NCBI GenBank assembly: GCA_035538795.1 | Contig: DATLJS010000003.1 | Coordinates: forward strand, 13,501 to 77,500 | Direction of reading: 5' to 3' | From: JAJZGK01 sp035538795 | Lineage (GTDB): Bacteria; Pseudomonadota; Alphaproteobacteria; Rhodospirillales; Magnetospirillaceae | Length of the DNA stretch: 64,000 nucleotides | Shown: positions 35,055 through 44,180 of the stretch, piece by piece | How positions within the stretch are numbered: the first letter of the stretch is position 1 | Layout of the letters: each line of letters starts with the position of its first letter | Made by a program: the position numbers and the translations under genes | Notes under the pieces: model-generated | What the model was told of the DNA's origin: nothing | The model's input: the letters and a program-made list of their open reading frames with translations, nothing else | Database searches by the model: none

Positions 35055-35750
35055 CTACTCTCCTATGCGGCGGTGACTGTTGAGATGCTTGATGAGGGTG
35101 GCCCCACCGTCGAGCACGTGGGCCCGGGTGAGTTCGGAAGCCGCCCGGGCGTCGCGCTTGGCAAAGGCCTCGAGGATGGCGGCGTGTTCGATATGGGTCT
35201 TGGGCGTTTCTTCCTGATGCAGCGCCAGCAGGGTGCGGATGTAACGCTCCAGCTTGTTGTAAAGAGTGCGCAGTTCGCCCATCAGGATCGGCCGGTCGGA
35301 ATCGCGGTACAGAGTGGAATGGAAATACCAATTCAGATTGGCCCATTCACGGGGGCTGTTTTCCACCTTGAACTTGTCCAGATAGCGTTCGGCCAGTTCC
35401 AGGGTGCCGTCGGTGATGCGAGGGGCCGAGAGCTCGGCGGCCTTGCCTTCCAGCACGCCGCGGATATCCAGGTATTCGCCGATTTCCTCGGTGGACATGA
35501 TGGCGACCACGGCGCCCCGGTTCTGTACGAACGTCACCAGTCCTTCGGCTTCAAGGCGCTTCAAGGCTTCCCGCACGGGAATTTTGCTGACTTGGAAACG
35601 GGCGGCGATCTCGTCTTGTTTCAACGGTTCGCCCGCCGGCATGACGCCGTCGACGATGGCGTTGCGCAAAGCCGTGGCGATGTGGTCCGAGGCGCTGATC
35701 CGATTGATCTGCGGCATGGCGATGGCATTGATGGGCTTGCTGGTCGTCAT
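35055..35750 (-). CDS. FadR-type GntR regulator (FCD domain)
   Basis: Transcription factor of 231 residues: a GntR winged helix (about 20-85, with EIAARFQVSKIPVREALKRLEAEG) and an all-helical FCD ligand domain in which conserved Asp/His residues (DIRGVLEG, FHSTLYRDS, EHAAILEAF) usually bind a metal and a carboxylate effector. First gene of the minus-strand array with livJ. A perfect palindrome 41 bases upstream of its start suggests self-regulation and control of the array. Confidence 0.88.
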   Translation of the reverse strand: MTTSKPINAIAMPQINRISASDHIATALRNAIVDGVMPAGEPLKQDEIAARFQVSKIPVREALKRLEAEGLVTFVQNRGAVVAIMSTEEIGEYLDIRGVLEGKAAELSAPRITDGTLELAERYLDKFKVENSPREWANLNWYFHSTLYRDSDRPILMGELRTLYNKLERYIRTLLALHQEETPKTHIEHAAILEAFAKRDARAASELTRAHVLDGGATLIKHLNSHRRIGE

Positions 35751-35790
35751 GGTCGTGATGGCATCCAGGGAGCTGCGGATCGTTTACGTT

Positions 35791-35806
35791 ATATCGTATA
35801 CGATAT
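35791..35806. promoter_or_regulatory. Perfect 16-bp palindrome, likely GntR operator
   Basis: ATATCGTATACGATAT is a perfect dyad with a GTATAC core, the shape expected for FadR/FCD regulators. It lies 41 bases upstream of the regulator start codon, in promoter position for the regulator-livJ unit. Confidence 0.65.
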
Positions 35807-35906
35807 TCGATTATGCATGGCTGCCATGAATCGGCAACAGCAAAATTGCCCTGATTTTCAGCGTCGTTGTGCGGGTGCGTAATGGCTGCGCAGAAGATGG
35901 CGGGCA

Positions 35907-35939
35907 AGAAAAAGGCCATCCGGATCAACCGGACGGCCT
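35907..35939 (-). terminator. Minus-strand terminator upstream of the GntR regulator
   Basis: AGGCCATCCGG (35913-35923) pairs with CCGGACGGCCT (35929-35939) with one mismatch around a 5-nt loop. Reading the minus strand it is followed by TTTTTCTT. It would end transcripts coming from gabT before the regulator promoter. Confidence 0.65.
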
Positions 35940-36069
35940 GAAAAGTTTAGGGAGAAGTTCCGGTGGCGGCAGGGACAGGAGCGTTCCGTCGCCACCGAAA
36001 CCGCCGACCTTCGGATAAAGGCCGGCATCCGGGAAACAGAAAAAGAAAACGGTGCTTCACATGTCAGAG

Positions 36070-36104
36070 CCCCGCCCGGCGTCCATAAAGAACGCCCGGC
36101 GGGG
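36070..36104 (-). terminator. Hairpin just after gabT
   Basis: CCCCGCCCGGCGT (36070-36082) and ACGCCCGGCGGGG (36092-36104) form a 13-bp stem with one mismatch, 11 bases after the gabT stop. It lacks a U-run on the gabT strand, so it probably works with the terminator at 35907-35939 or protects the 3' end. Confidence 0.5.
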
Positions 36105-36114
36105 ATTTTCGGAC

Positions 36115-37407
36115 TTACTTGGCAGCAAGTTCGCCCAGGGTTTTCTCGATGATATCCAGACCCTCGTTCAGGACGGCATCGGAAATGGTCAGCGGCGGCA
36201 GGAAGCGGATGACGTTGCCGTAGACGCCGCAGGACAGCAGGATCAGGCCGCGTTCGGCGACCTTGTTCACGAGAGCCTTGGTGATGTCGGCGTCTGGAGT
36301 ATGGGCGGCGCGATCTTTGACCAGTTCGATGCCGACCATGGCGCCCAGATTGCGGACGTTGCCGATGCACGAGAACAGGTTGGTTGCGGCCAGCTTGTTG
36401 AAGCGGTCGGTAATGATCTTGCCGATTTCGACGGCGCGATCGCACAGCTTCTCTTCCTCGATCACGTCCAGCACGGCCAGACCGGCGGCGCAGGACAGCG
36501 GGCTGCCGGCATAGGTGCCGCCCAGACCGCCGGGAACCGGGGCATCCATGAGAGCGGCCTTGCCGACGACGCCCGAGATGGGGAAGCCGCCGCCCAGGCT
36601 CTTGGCCATGGTGATCAGATCGGGCTCGACGCCCCAGTGGGCGCTGGCAAACACCTTGCCGGTACGGCCGAAGCCGGTCTGGATTTCGTCGGCGATCAGC
36701 AGGATGCCGTTTTCGTCACAGAGCTTGCGCAGTTCCTTGATGAAACCGAACGGAGCGGGGTTGAACCCGCCTTCGCCCTGCACCGGCTCGATGATGATGG
36801 CGGCGACGCGGCTGGGGTCGATGTCGGCCTTGAACAGGGTCTTCAGGGCGTGCAGCGACTGCTCTTCCGACACGCCGTGATAAGCGTCGGGGAACGGCAC
36901 GTGGTAGACCTCGCCCGGCAGCGGGGCGAAGCCGACCTTGTAGGGGGCGACCTTGCCGGTCAGAGCCATGGTCATCATGGTGCGGCCGTGGAAAGCGCCC
37001 GAGAAGGCGACGATGCCGGGGCGGCCGGTGGCGGCGCGGGCGATCTTCACGGCGTTTTCGACGGCTTCGGCGCCGGTGGTCAGGAAGATGGTCTTCTTGT
37101 CGCCCGAGATCGGCGCCAGATCATTCACGCGCTCGGCGAGGCGGACATAATTCTCGTAAGGAGTCACCTGCACGCAGACGTGGGTGAAGGCATCCAGCTG
37201 AGCCTTGGCGGCGGCAACCACCTTGGGATGGCGGTGGCCGGTGCCGCAGACGGCGATGCCGCTGGCGAAATCGATGTAGCGCTTGCCCTCGGCATCCCAG
37301 ATTTCCGAATTTTCGGCCTTGACGGCGAACACCGGCAGCATGGTCGAGACGCCACGGGGAATGGCGGAAACGCGACGGGACTGAAGAGCGGAATTGCTGT
37401 TGGACAT
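36115..37407 (-). CDS. gabT: GabT, 4-aminobutyrate aminotransferase
   Basis: PLP enzyme of 430 residues moving the amino group of GABA to 2-oxoglutarate, giving succinate semialdehyde. The ATG at 37407 is preferred over a TTG five codons earlier because GGAG is correctly spaced. The PLP lysine lies in TMAKSLGGG; IIEPVQGEGGF and LIADEIQTGFGRTG are class III aminotransferase motifs. It follows gabD on the same strand. Related polyamine aminotransferases cannot be excluded, but gabD next door supports GABA. Confidence 0.92.
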   Translation of the reverse strand: MSNSNSALQSRRVSAIPRGVSTMLPVFAVKAENSEIWDAEGKRYIDFASGIAVCGTGHRHPKVVAAAKAQLDAFTHVCVQVTPYENYVRLAERVNDLAPISGDKKTIFLTTGAEAVENAVKIARAATGRPGIVAFSGAFHGRTMMTMALTGKVAPYKVGFAPLPGEVYHVPFPDAYHGVSEEQSLHALKTLFKADIDPSRVAAIIIEPVQGEGGFNPAPFGFIKELRKLCDENGILLIADEIQTGFGRTGKVFASAHWGVEPDLITMAKSLGGGFPISGVVGKAALMDAPVPGGLGGTYAGSPLSCAAGLAVLDVIEEEKLCDRAVEIGKIITDRFNKLAATNLFSCIGNVRNLGAMVGIELVKDRAAHTPDADITKALVNKVAERGLILLSCGVYGNVIRFLPPLTISDAVLNEGLDIIEKTLGELAAK

Positions 37408-37436
37408 TTGAAAAAGCTCCAAATTTTAAGCGATCG

Positions 37437-37468
37437 CCCCCTCGCCCAGAACAAAGCGGGCGAGGGGG
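37437..37468 (-). other. Hairpin between gabD and gabT
   Basis: CCCCCTCGCCC (37437-37447) pairs perfectly with GGGCGAGGGGG (37458-37468) around a 10-nt loop. It is located 12 bases after the gabD stop and 30 bases before the gabT start. No U-run follows on the minus strand. It may be a processing or partial termination site setting the gabD:gabT ratio. Confidence 0.55.
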
Positions 37469-37480
37469 GATTCCGATGAA

Positions 37481-38944
37481 TTACTTGTCGATGCCGCCCA
37501 GGCAGATGTACTTGGCTTCAAGGAAGTCCTCGATGCCGTACTTCGAGCCTTCGCGGCCGATGCCGGACTGCTTGATGCCGCCGAACGGAGCCACCTCGTT
37601 GGAGAGGATGCCTTCGTTGACGCCGACCATGCCGTATTCCAGGCCTTCCATGACGCGGGTGATGCGCCCGATGTCGCGGGAATAGAAATACGCGGCCAGA
37701 CCGAACTCGGTGTCGTTGGCCATCTGCACGGCCTGTTCCTCGGTGTCGAAGCGGAACAGCGGAGCCAGCGGGCCGAAGGTCTCTTCCCTGGCGACCAGCA
37801 TGTCGGTGGTGACGCCGGTGATGACGGTCGGCTCGAAGAAGCTGCCGCCCAGGGCGTGGCGCTTGCCGCCGACCTCCAGCTTGCCGCCCTTCGACAGGGC
37901 GTCGGCCACATGGCGTTCGACCTTCTCGATGGCTTCGGAATTGATCAGCGGTCCCTGGGTGACGCCGGTGACGTTGCCGGGACCGACCTTCAAAGCCTTG
38001 ACCGCTTCCACCAGCTTGGCGGCGAAGGCGTCATAGACCTTCGACTGAACCAGCAGGCGGTTGGCGCAGACGCAGGTCTGACCGGCATTGCGGTACTTCG
38101 AGGCCATGGCGCCCTGAACGGCGGCGTCCAGATCGGCGTCGTCGAAGACGATGAACGGAGCGTTGCCGCCCAGTTCCAGGCTGACTTTCTTCACGGTGGC
38201 GGCGGACTGGGCCATCAGCAGCTTGCCGATTTCAGTCGAGCCGGTGAAGGACACCTTGCGCACCAGCGGGCTGCCGGTCAGCTGGCCGCCGATCAGAGCC
38301 GGGTTGGAACCGGTGACGATGTTGAACACGCCCTTGGGCATGCCGGCGCGTTCGGCCAGAACGGCCAGGGCCAAAGCCGACAGCGGAGTGTCTTCGGCGG
38401 GTTTCAGAACCACGGTGCAGCCGGCGGCGAAAGCCGGGGCGGCCTTGCGGGTGATCATCGAGGACGGGAAATTCCACGGCGTGATGGCGCCGACGACGCC
38501 GATGGACTGCTTGATGACCATCAGACGGCGGGTGGGGGCCACGGTCGGGATGACGTCGCCGTAGACGCGCTTGCCTTCCTCGGCGAACCATTCGACGAAG
38601 CTGGCGCCATAGACGATCTCGCCGCGGGCCTCGGCCAGGGGCTTGCCCTGTTCCAGGGTCATCAGCTGGGCCAGATCTTCTTGGGCGGCCAGGATCAGGT
38701 CATACCACTTGCGCAGGATGACGGCGCGTTCCTTGGCGGTCTTGTCGCGCCAGACAGGCCAGGCGGCGTTGGCGGCATCGATGGCGCGCTTAGTCTCGTC
38801 GGCGCCGCAGTCGGCAACGTGGCCGAGCAGGCTGCCGTCGGCGGGATTGAGAACCGGAAACTTGCGGCCGGAGTCGGCATCCACCCAGGCGCCGTCGATA
38901 TAGGCCTGGCCGCGCAACAACCCAGGGTCGGAAAGAGTGATCAT
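37481..38944 (-). CDS. gabD: GabD, succinate-semialdehyde dehydrogenase
   Basis: NAD(P)-dependent aldehyde dehydrogenase of 487 residues that oxidises succinate semialdehyde to succinate. Catalytic Cys lies in NAGQTCVCANR, catalytic Glu in LELGGNAPFIVFDDADLD, and the cofactor loop in ITPWNFPSSMI and FTGSTEIGKL. It is divergent from the cupin-HTH regulator, with a palindrome between them. First gene of gabDT. Confidence 0.93.
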   Translation of the reverse strand: MITLSDPGLLRGQAYIDGAWVDADSGRKFPVLNPADGSLLGHVADCGADETKRAIDAANAAWPVWRDKTAKERAVILRKWYDLILAAQEDLAQLMTLEQGKPLAEARGEIVYGASFVEWFAEEGKRVYGDVIPTVAPTRRLMVIKQSIGVVGAITPWNFPSSMITRKAAPAFAAGCTVVLKPAEDTPLSALALAVLAERAGMPKGVFNIVTGSNPALIGGQLTGSPLVRKVSFTGSTEIGKLLMAQSAATVKKVSLELGGNAPFIVFDDADLDAAVQGAMASKYRNAGQTCVCANRLLVQSKVYDAFAAKLVEAVKALKVGPGNVTGVTQGPLINSEAIEKVERHVADALSKGGKLEVGGKRHALGGSFFEPTVITGVTTDMLVAREETFGPLAPLFRFDTEEQAVQMANDTEFGLAAYFYSRDIGRITRVMEGLEYGMVGVNEGILSNEVAPFGGIKQSGIGREGSKYGIEDFLEAKYICLGGIDK

Positions 38945-39021
38945 GCCTGTGACGCTCCTGACAAGGTGGTTTCAAGGGGACGGTCGTCTGTGACCGGCAA
39001 TTCAGTAACAATGGAGGCTAT

Positions 39022-39041
39022 CAGCGTTTAATATATTAAAC
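39022..39041. promoter_or_regulatory. Operator-like palindrome between gabD and the cupin-HTH regulator
   Basis: CAGC followed by GTTTAATATATTAAAC (39026-39041), a perfect 16-bp dyad. The same CAGCGTTTAA start and a near-palindromic sequence occur upstream of potG at 44181-44200. A common site for the regulator encoded at 39135 is inferred. Confidence 0.6.
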
Positions 39042-39134
39042 AACTATCTTAACGGTATGGCTGGTGGTGGGATTTTTGCGTGCGCTTCCGTCTTGCCTGT
39101 CATAAAATATCGACCATTCAAAGGGGAGGGTTGT

Positions 39135-39710
39135 ATGGAGTTCGATGTCGGTGCGCGTTTGCGGAGCTTGCGCGAGAAACATAGCTTGTCGCAGCGCCAA
39201 CTCGCGCAAAGGGCCGGGGTCACCAACGGCACCATTTCCCTCATCGAACAGAACCGCAGCAGCCCGTCGGTGGCCAGCCTGCGCAAGGTTCTGCAAGGCA
39301 TTCCCATCACGCTGGCCGAATTCTTCGGCGACGACGAACACTCCTCGGCGGAACAGATTTTCTTTCGCCCCGCCGATCTTCTGGAACTGACCAGCAAGAT
39401 CGCCGACGCCCGCAAGGGCAAAATCTCCTTCCGGCAGGTGGGCGATCTGCGCAACCGCAATCTCCAGATCCTGCATGAACGTTACGAACCCGGCGCGGAT
39501 ACCGGCTCTCAGCCCCATATGCTGCAACATGAATCCGAAGAAGGCGGCGTGGTCATCAAGGGACAGATCGAGCTGACCGTGGGAACTCAGAGCCAGATTC
39601 TGGGACCGGGTGACGCCTATTTCTTCGACAGCCGCTTGCCGCACCGTTTCCGCAATGTCGGAAACGAAGATTGCGAACTGATCAGCGCCTGCACGCCTCC
39701 TTATCTGTGA
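39135..39710 (+). CDS. XRE-cupin regulator, PuuR-like
   Basis: A 191-residue regulator: an N-terminal helix-turn-helix (about 8-62, LSQRQLAQRAGVTNGTISLIEQ) and a C-terminal cupin (about 115-188, HESEEGGVVIKGQIELTVG, GDAYFFDSRLPHRF). Proteins of this build, such as PuuR, repress putrescine and GABA genes. The ATG at 39135 has GGGGAGGG directly upstream. It lies between gabDT and potFGHI, with matching palindromes before both units. Confidence 0.88.
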   Translation: MEFDVGARLRSLREKHSLSQRQLAQRAGVTNGTISLIEQNRSSPSVASLRKVLQGIPITLAEFFGDDEHSSAEQIFFRPADLLELTSKIADARKGKISFRQVGDLRNRNLQILHERYEPGADTGSQPHMLQHESEEGGVVIKGQIELTVGTQSQILGPGDAYFFDSRLPHRFRNVGNEDCELISACTPPYL

Positions 39711-39765
39711 TGCCGGGTTTTCCGGCCTAATCGCGGATTGTCGCCGCGGGGCTGCCGAAAAAACG

Positions 39766-39800
39766 AAAAGGGAGAGAACGGTTCTGTTCTCTCCCTTTTT
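39766..39800. terminator. Bidirectional terminator between the cupin-HTH regulator and potI
   Basis: AAAAGGGAGAGAAC (39766-39779) pairs perfectly with GTTCTCTCCCTTTT (39786-39799) around a 6-nt loop; T-runs are present in both directions. It serves two convergent genes. Confidence 0.85.
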
Positions 39801-39801
39801 C

Positions 39802-40635
39802 TTAGGTAACCTTGCCGGTGGTTAGACGTTCGTTGCGGCGGCGCAGCCATTCCAGGCAGCTCAGCAGAACCACCGAGGTCAGGATCAGCACCGTCGCCAC
39901 GGCGGTGATAGTCGGATTGATGTTCTCGCGGATGCCGCTGAACATTTCGCGCGGCAGGGTCCGTTGGTCGGGACCGGCGATCATCAGCACCACCACCACT
40001 TCGTCGAACGAGGTAGCGAAGGCGAACAGCCCGCCCGAGGCCACGCCCGGTAGAATCAACGGCAGGATGACCCGGAAGAACGCCGTCACCGGGGTCGCGC
40101 CCAGGCTGGCGGCGGCGCGGGCCATGTTGATGTCGAAATGCTGCAGGGTGGCCGAGACGGTGATCACCACGAAAGGCGCCGCCAGGGCGGTGTGGGCCAT
40201 GATCAGGCCGGGGAAGCTGTTGGTCAGTCCCAGCGGCGCAAAGAAGAAGTACATGCCCACGGCGGTGATGATTGAGGGAACGATCATCGGCGACAGCAGG
40301 ATGCCCATGACCACCGACTTCAGCGGGAAGTTGGCGCGGTTCAGGCCCAGAGCCGCCAGGGTGCCGATGACGGTCGACGCGACGGTCGAAGAGACGCCGA
40401 CGATCATGCTGTTGCGCAGGGCCGGGATCCATTTGTCCGAGGTCAGAAGCTCTTCGTACCAGCGGAATGAAAAGCCCGGCAGCGGATAGGTCAGGAACGT
40501 GCCCGAACTGAACGATAGCGGGATGATGGCCAGGATCGGGACCATCAGGAAGAACAGCACCAGGACGGCGCCGATCCACACGCTCCAGCGGCCGATGACC
40601 TGCGAGGCGGTTTGAGGCTGATGTGGCAAGCTCAT
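39802..40635 (-). CDS. potI: PotI-type polyamine ABC transporter permease
   Basis: Permease of 277 residues with six spans. The EAA loop reads ARAAASLGATPVTAFFRVILPLILPG. ATG 40635 is used; a TTG three codons earlier overlaps the potH stop. Last gene of potGFHI on the minus strand. It ends against a strong bidirectional terminator. Family members import putrescine or spermidine; the gab neighbours favour putrescine. Confidence 0.87.
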   Translation of the reverse strand: MSLPHQPQTASQVIGRWSVWIGAVLVLFFLMVPILAIIPLSFSSGTFLTYPLPGFSFRWYEELLTSDKWIPALRNSMIVGVSSTVASTVIGTLAALGLNRANFPLKSVVMGILLSPMIVPSIITAVGMYFFFAPLGLTNSFPGLIMAHTALAAPFVVITVSATLQHFDINMARAAASLGATPVTAFFRVILPLILPGVASGGLFAFATSFDEVVVVLMIAGPDQRTLPREMFSGIRENINPTITAVATVLILTSVVLLSCLEWLRRRNERLTTGKVT

Positions 40636-40640
40636 GTGCG

Positions 40641-41906
40641 TCAACCCATCTTGATGCCGCTGCCGCCGACAAGGCGGTTATAGACGGCGTACAGCGCCAG
40701 GGTCGTCCCGAGAAGAACCGCGCCCAAGGCCGAGGCCATGCCCCAGTTGACGCTGTCGGTGACGAAGAAAGCGATGAAATAGGAGAGCATCTGGTCGGCG
40801 GCGCCGCCCACCAGGGCGGGGGTGATGTAATAGCCGATGGCCAGGATGAAGACCAGCAGGCAGCCGGCGGCGATGCCGGGCAGACATTGCGGCAGATAGA
40901 CCCGCAGGAAGGCCACGGTCGGCGGTGCGCCCAGGCTGGCGGCGGCCCGCATGTAATGGGGCTTGATCGCCTTCATGGTCGAATAAAGCGGCAGGATCAT
41001 GAAGGGCAGCAGCACATGGGTCATGGCCACGTGCACGCCGATGCTGTTGTAGATCAAACGCAACGGCTTTTCGATGATGCCCAGCCAGATCAGCAGATTG
41101 TTGACGATGCCTTCATTTTGCAGCAGCACCACCCAGGCAGCGGTACGCACCAGCAGCGATGTCCAAAATGGCAGCAGCACCAGGATCATCAGGATGTTGG
41201 CGACCTTGGGCGGTTGGGTCGACATCAGATAGGCCACCGGAAAGCCCAGGGCCAGGCACAGCAGCGTGACGGTCAGGCTGATGCGGAAAGTGCGGATCAG
41301 CACGTCGACATAGATGGCGTGGTCGGGGTTGGTGGCGTGAATCGAGCCGGTGGCGTCGCGCGACAAATCCAGCGACGACAGAATATAGAAGCTGGTCAGC
41401 GGACCGCGGGCACGCTTCATGGCGCCCCAGGTTTCGACCTGTCCCCAGCGGGGGTCCAGCGCGATCAGGCTGTCCTTGATGTTTTCGGCGTTGGCGTCGG
41501 CCTTGCGGGCGGCGGACATCACTACGCTGCGCAGGCCGTTGACGTCGTAGTTCAGTCGGCGCGCCACGGCGATGGCCGTGCCGTTGTCGCGGGCTGCGGC
41601 CAGATCGGCGGCCAGCGCGCGGAAGGCTTTTTCGTCCGGCAGATCCTTGCCGTCCCAGTCGGCCAGAACGGCGACGGTCTGCGGCATGATCTTGCGGAAT
41701 TCCGTATCGTCAATACTGCGCCAGAGCATGCCGGCGATGGGAATGACGAAGGTCAGCATCACGAAAAAGAGCAGCGGCGCCACCAGCCCGAAAGCGGTGA
41801 TCTTGCGCATGCGCTCCGCCCGCCGCAGCTTGGTCTTGAGCGGAATATGACCGCCGCTCAAGACCATGTCGGCGGGCGGGGCCGAAGCCCCGCCCTGGTT
41901 GCTCAT
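40641..41906 (-). CDS. potH: PotH-type polyamine ABC transporter permease with large first loop
   Basis: Permease of 421 residues, longer than the usual 280-320. The first span (about residues 37-62) and the second (around RTFRISLTVTLLCLALGF) are separated by about 140 mostly polar residues that would face the periplasm. EAA loop: MRAAASLGAPPTVAFLRVYLPQ. The start overlaps the potF stop by one base (TGATG). Long-loop PotH/PotB relatives are known, so this may be a subfamily trait. Confidence 0.87.
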   Translation of the reverse strand: MSNQGGASAPPADMVLSGGHIPLKTKLRRAERMRKITAFGLVAPLLFFVMLTFVIPIAGMLWRSIDDTEFRKIMPQTVAVLADWDGKDLPDEKAFRALAADLAAARDNGTAIAVARRLNYDVNGLRSVVMSAARKADANAENIKDSLIALDPRWGQVETWGAMKRARGPLTSFYILSSLDLSRDATGSIHATNPDHAIYVDVLIRTFRISLTVTLLCLALGFPVAYLMSTQPPKVANILMILVLLPFWTSLLVRTAAWVVLLQNEGIVNNLLIWLGIIEKPLRLIYNSIGVHVAMTHVLLPFMILPLYSTMKAIKPHYMRAAASLGAPPTVAFLRVYLPQCLPGIAAGCLLVFILAIGYYITPALVGGAADQMLSYFIAFFVTDSVNWGMASALGAVLLGTTLALYAVYNRLVGGSGIKMG

Positions 41907-42952
41907 CACTTGGCCGCCCACTTGTTGAAGCGCTCGGTCAGCCGGTCCAGGTTTTCCAGCCAGAACTGGTCGTCGATCTTCTCGACGTTGGCCATGTTCT
42001 TCGGCGCAGTCGGCAGGTTCGACAAGATGGCCGGGTCGATCAGGTCGCCGGCCTTCTTGTTGGTCACGCCATAGGCGATCTTGGTCGGCAGGGCCTTCTG
42101 CACTTCCGGCTTGCCAACATAGTCCAGGAACTTGTAGGCGTCGGCCAGATTGGGAGTGCCCTTCAGGACGACCCAGCTGTCGACGGTGAACAGGCTGCCG
42201 TCCCAGATCACCTTGAAGTTCTTGTGATCCTTTTCGTTGGCGGCGGCGATGCGGCCGTTATAGACCGAGGTCATCACCACTTCGCCCGAAGCCAGCAGCT
42301 GCGGCGGCTGAGCGCCAGCCTTCCAGAAGATCAGGTCGCTCTTGATGCTGTCCAGCTTCTTGAAGGCGCGTTCGACGCCTTCGTCGGTGGCCAGAACCTT
42401 GTAGACGTCCTGCGGCTTGACGCCGTCGGCGATCAGGGCGATTTCCAGGTTGGTCTTCGGGCCCTGGCGCAGAGCGCGCTTGCCGGGGAACTTCTTGGTG
42501 TCGAAGAAATCGGCCCAGCTCTTCGGGCCGTCCTTCAGCTTGTCGCCGTCGTACCCGAGCACGAAGTTGTAGACGATGGCGCCGACGCCGCAATCATTGA
42601 CGGCGGACGGCAGATAGGCGTCCTTGCCGCCGATCTTCGACCAGTCCAGCTTTTCGAACAGGCCTTCTTCGCAGCCGATGGCCAGTTCTTCGGATTCGAC
42701 CTGCACCACGTCCCAGGTGGCGTTGCCGCCCTGGACCTTGGCGCGCAGCACGCCGACACCGCCGTCCCACGGCTCGTCGGTCATCTTGACGCCGGTCGCC
42801 TTTTGGAAGGGGGCGAAATAGACCTCCTTCTGGGCGTCCTGATAGGCGCCGCCCCAGGAGACCACGGTCAGGTCACGGGCCGCGGCAGGCGCGGCGGAGC
42901 AGCAAAGAGCGACGCCGGCGAGGGCGAAGAAAGAAACGAGTTGCTTCTTCAT
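41906..42952 (-). CDS. potF: PotF/PotD-type polyamine-binding periplasmic protein
   Basis: Solute receptor of 348 residues with signal peptide 1-25 (ending AAA-R). It opens LTVVSWGGAYQDAQKEVYFAPF, typical of the PotD/PotF family. Acidic and aromatic residues that bind the diamine cannot be assigned without alignment. Located between potG and potH. Confidence 0.87.
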   Translation of the reverse strand: MKKQLVSFFALAGVALCCSAAPAAARDLTVVSWGGAYQDAQKEVYFAPFQKATGVKMTDEPWDGGVGVLRAKVQGGNATWDVVQVESEELAIGCEEGLFEKLDWSKIGGKDAYLPSAVNDCGVGAIVYNFVLGYDGDKLKDGPKSWADFFDTKKFPGKRALRQGPKTNLEIALIADGVKPQDVYKVLATDEGVERAFKKLDSIKSDLIFWKAGAQPPQLLASGEVVMTSVYNGRIAAANEKDHKNFKVIWDGSLFTVDSWVVLKGTPNLADAYKFLDYVGKPEVQKALPTKIAYGVTNKKAGDLIDPAILSNLPTAPKNMANVEKIDDQFWLENLDRLTERFNKWAAK

Positions 42953-42972
42953 AGGCTGTGGTCCCCTTTAAA

Positions 42973-44106
42973 TCAGTGAGTGCTGGACTTTCCGCCGGCC
43001 GATCCGGCCGGAGAAACGGGGTTGAGGGCGCGGCAGTCCTCGGTTCGGAACGACAGCGGAATGCTGTCTCCCGGCCGCGGCATGGGGAAGTGCGGGCTGG
43101 CCTGCTCCTTCACCATGATCTCGGTTCCGCCCGACAGGCGGACGATGACTCGCAGATGGTCACCCAGATAGATGGTTTCCACCACTGATCCGATCAGTTT
43201 GTTCGGGGCCTCTGACGAGGCGTCGCCGACGAACAGGCGTTCGGGGCGGATCGATAGGGTGGTGCGGGCGCCTTCGGCCCAAACGTTGATCTTGGCGGCT
43301 TCGACCTGGGTGCCGTCATCCAGGCGCACCGTGCAGGTGTCGCCATTCAGGGTGGTGACTTCACCGTCCAGATTGTTGTTTTCGCCGATGAAGTTGGCAA
43401 CGAAGCTGTTCTTTGGCTCTTCATACAGAACGTTGGGGGCGTCGATCTGCTGGATGACGCCTTCGTTGAACACGGCGACACGGTCGGACATGGTCAGGGC
43501 TTCCGACTGGTCGTGGGTCACGTACACCACGGTCAGGCCCAGCTTGCTGTGCAGATGCTTGATTTCCATCTGCATGTGCTCGCGCAACTGCTTGTCCAAG
43601 GCGCCCAGCGGTTCGTCCATCAGAATCAGTTCCGGTTCGAACACCAGGGCGCGGGCCAAGGCCACACGCTGCTGCTGCCCGCCGGACATCTGGGTGGGGC
43701 GGCGCTGGCCCAAATGGTCCAGCTTGACCATCTCCAGCGCCTTTTTGACCTTGGCGGCGATCTCGGCCTTGGGCAGCTTGCGCACCTCCAGGGGGAAGGC
43801 GACGTTCTGGGCCACGGTCATGTGCGGAAACAGGGCGTAGTTCTGGAACACCATGCCGATGTTGCGCTTGTGCGGCGGCATGCTGGTGATGGCTTTGCCG
43901 GCCAGCTTGATCTCGCCGTGGGTGGGGACTTCGAAGCCCGCCAGCATCATCAAGGTGGTGGTCTTGCCCGAGCCCGACGGGCCCAGCAGGGTCAGAAACT
44001 CCCCGCGCTGGATGTCCAGATCCAGGTGTTTGACCACCAGCGTTTCGCCGTCGTAAGTCTTTTGAACCTGGGAAAATTGAACCAGAGCTTGTTGTTCCGA
44101 AACCAT
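42973..44106 (-). CDS. potG: PotG/PotA-type polyamine ABC transporter ATPase
   Basis: ATPase of 377 residues. ATG 44106 follows GGGGA and begins the family-like N-terminus; an open extension upstream is rejected as it enters the promoter. Walker A GPSGSGKTTT, signature MSGGQQQRVALARAL, Walker B LILMDEPLGALD, and a C-terminal TOBE regulatory domain (about 280-365). First gene of potGFHI, with the shared operator-like site 80-95 bases upstream. Confidence 0.92.
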   Translation of the reverse strand: MVSEQQALVQFSQVQKTYDGETLVVKHLDLDIQRGEFLTLLGPSGSGKTTTLMMLAGFEVPTHGEIKLAGKAITSMPPHKRNIGMVFQNYALFPHMTVAQNVAFPLEVRKLPKAEIAAKVKKALEMVKLDHLGQRRPTQMSGGQQQRVALARALVFEPELILMDEPLGALDKQLREHMQMEIKHLHSKLGLTVVYVTHDQSEALTMSDRVAVFNEGVIQQIDAPNVLYEEPKNSFVANFIGENNNLDGEVTTLNGDTCTVRLDDGTQVEAAKINVWAEGARTTLSIRPERLFVGDASSEAPNKLIGSVVETIYLGDHLRVIVRLSGGTEIMVKEQASPHFPMPRPGDSIPLSFRTEDCRALNPVSPAGSAGGKSSTH

Positions 44107-44180
44107 ACGTGATCCCCGTTCCGTGTCGGTGCCCGAATGTCGGGCCCGTGCTGTCCGAGCCTGTGTTGAAAGAACCGTAG

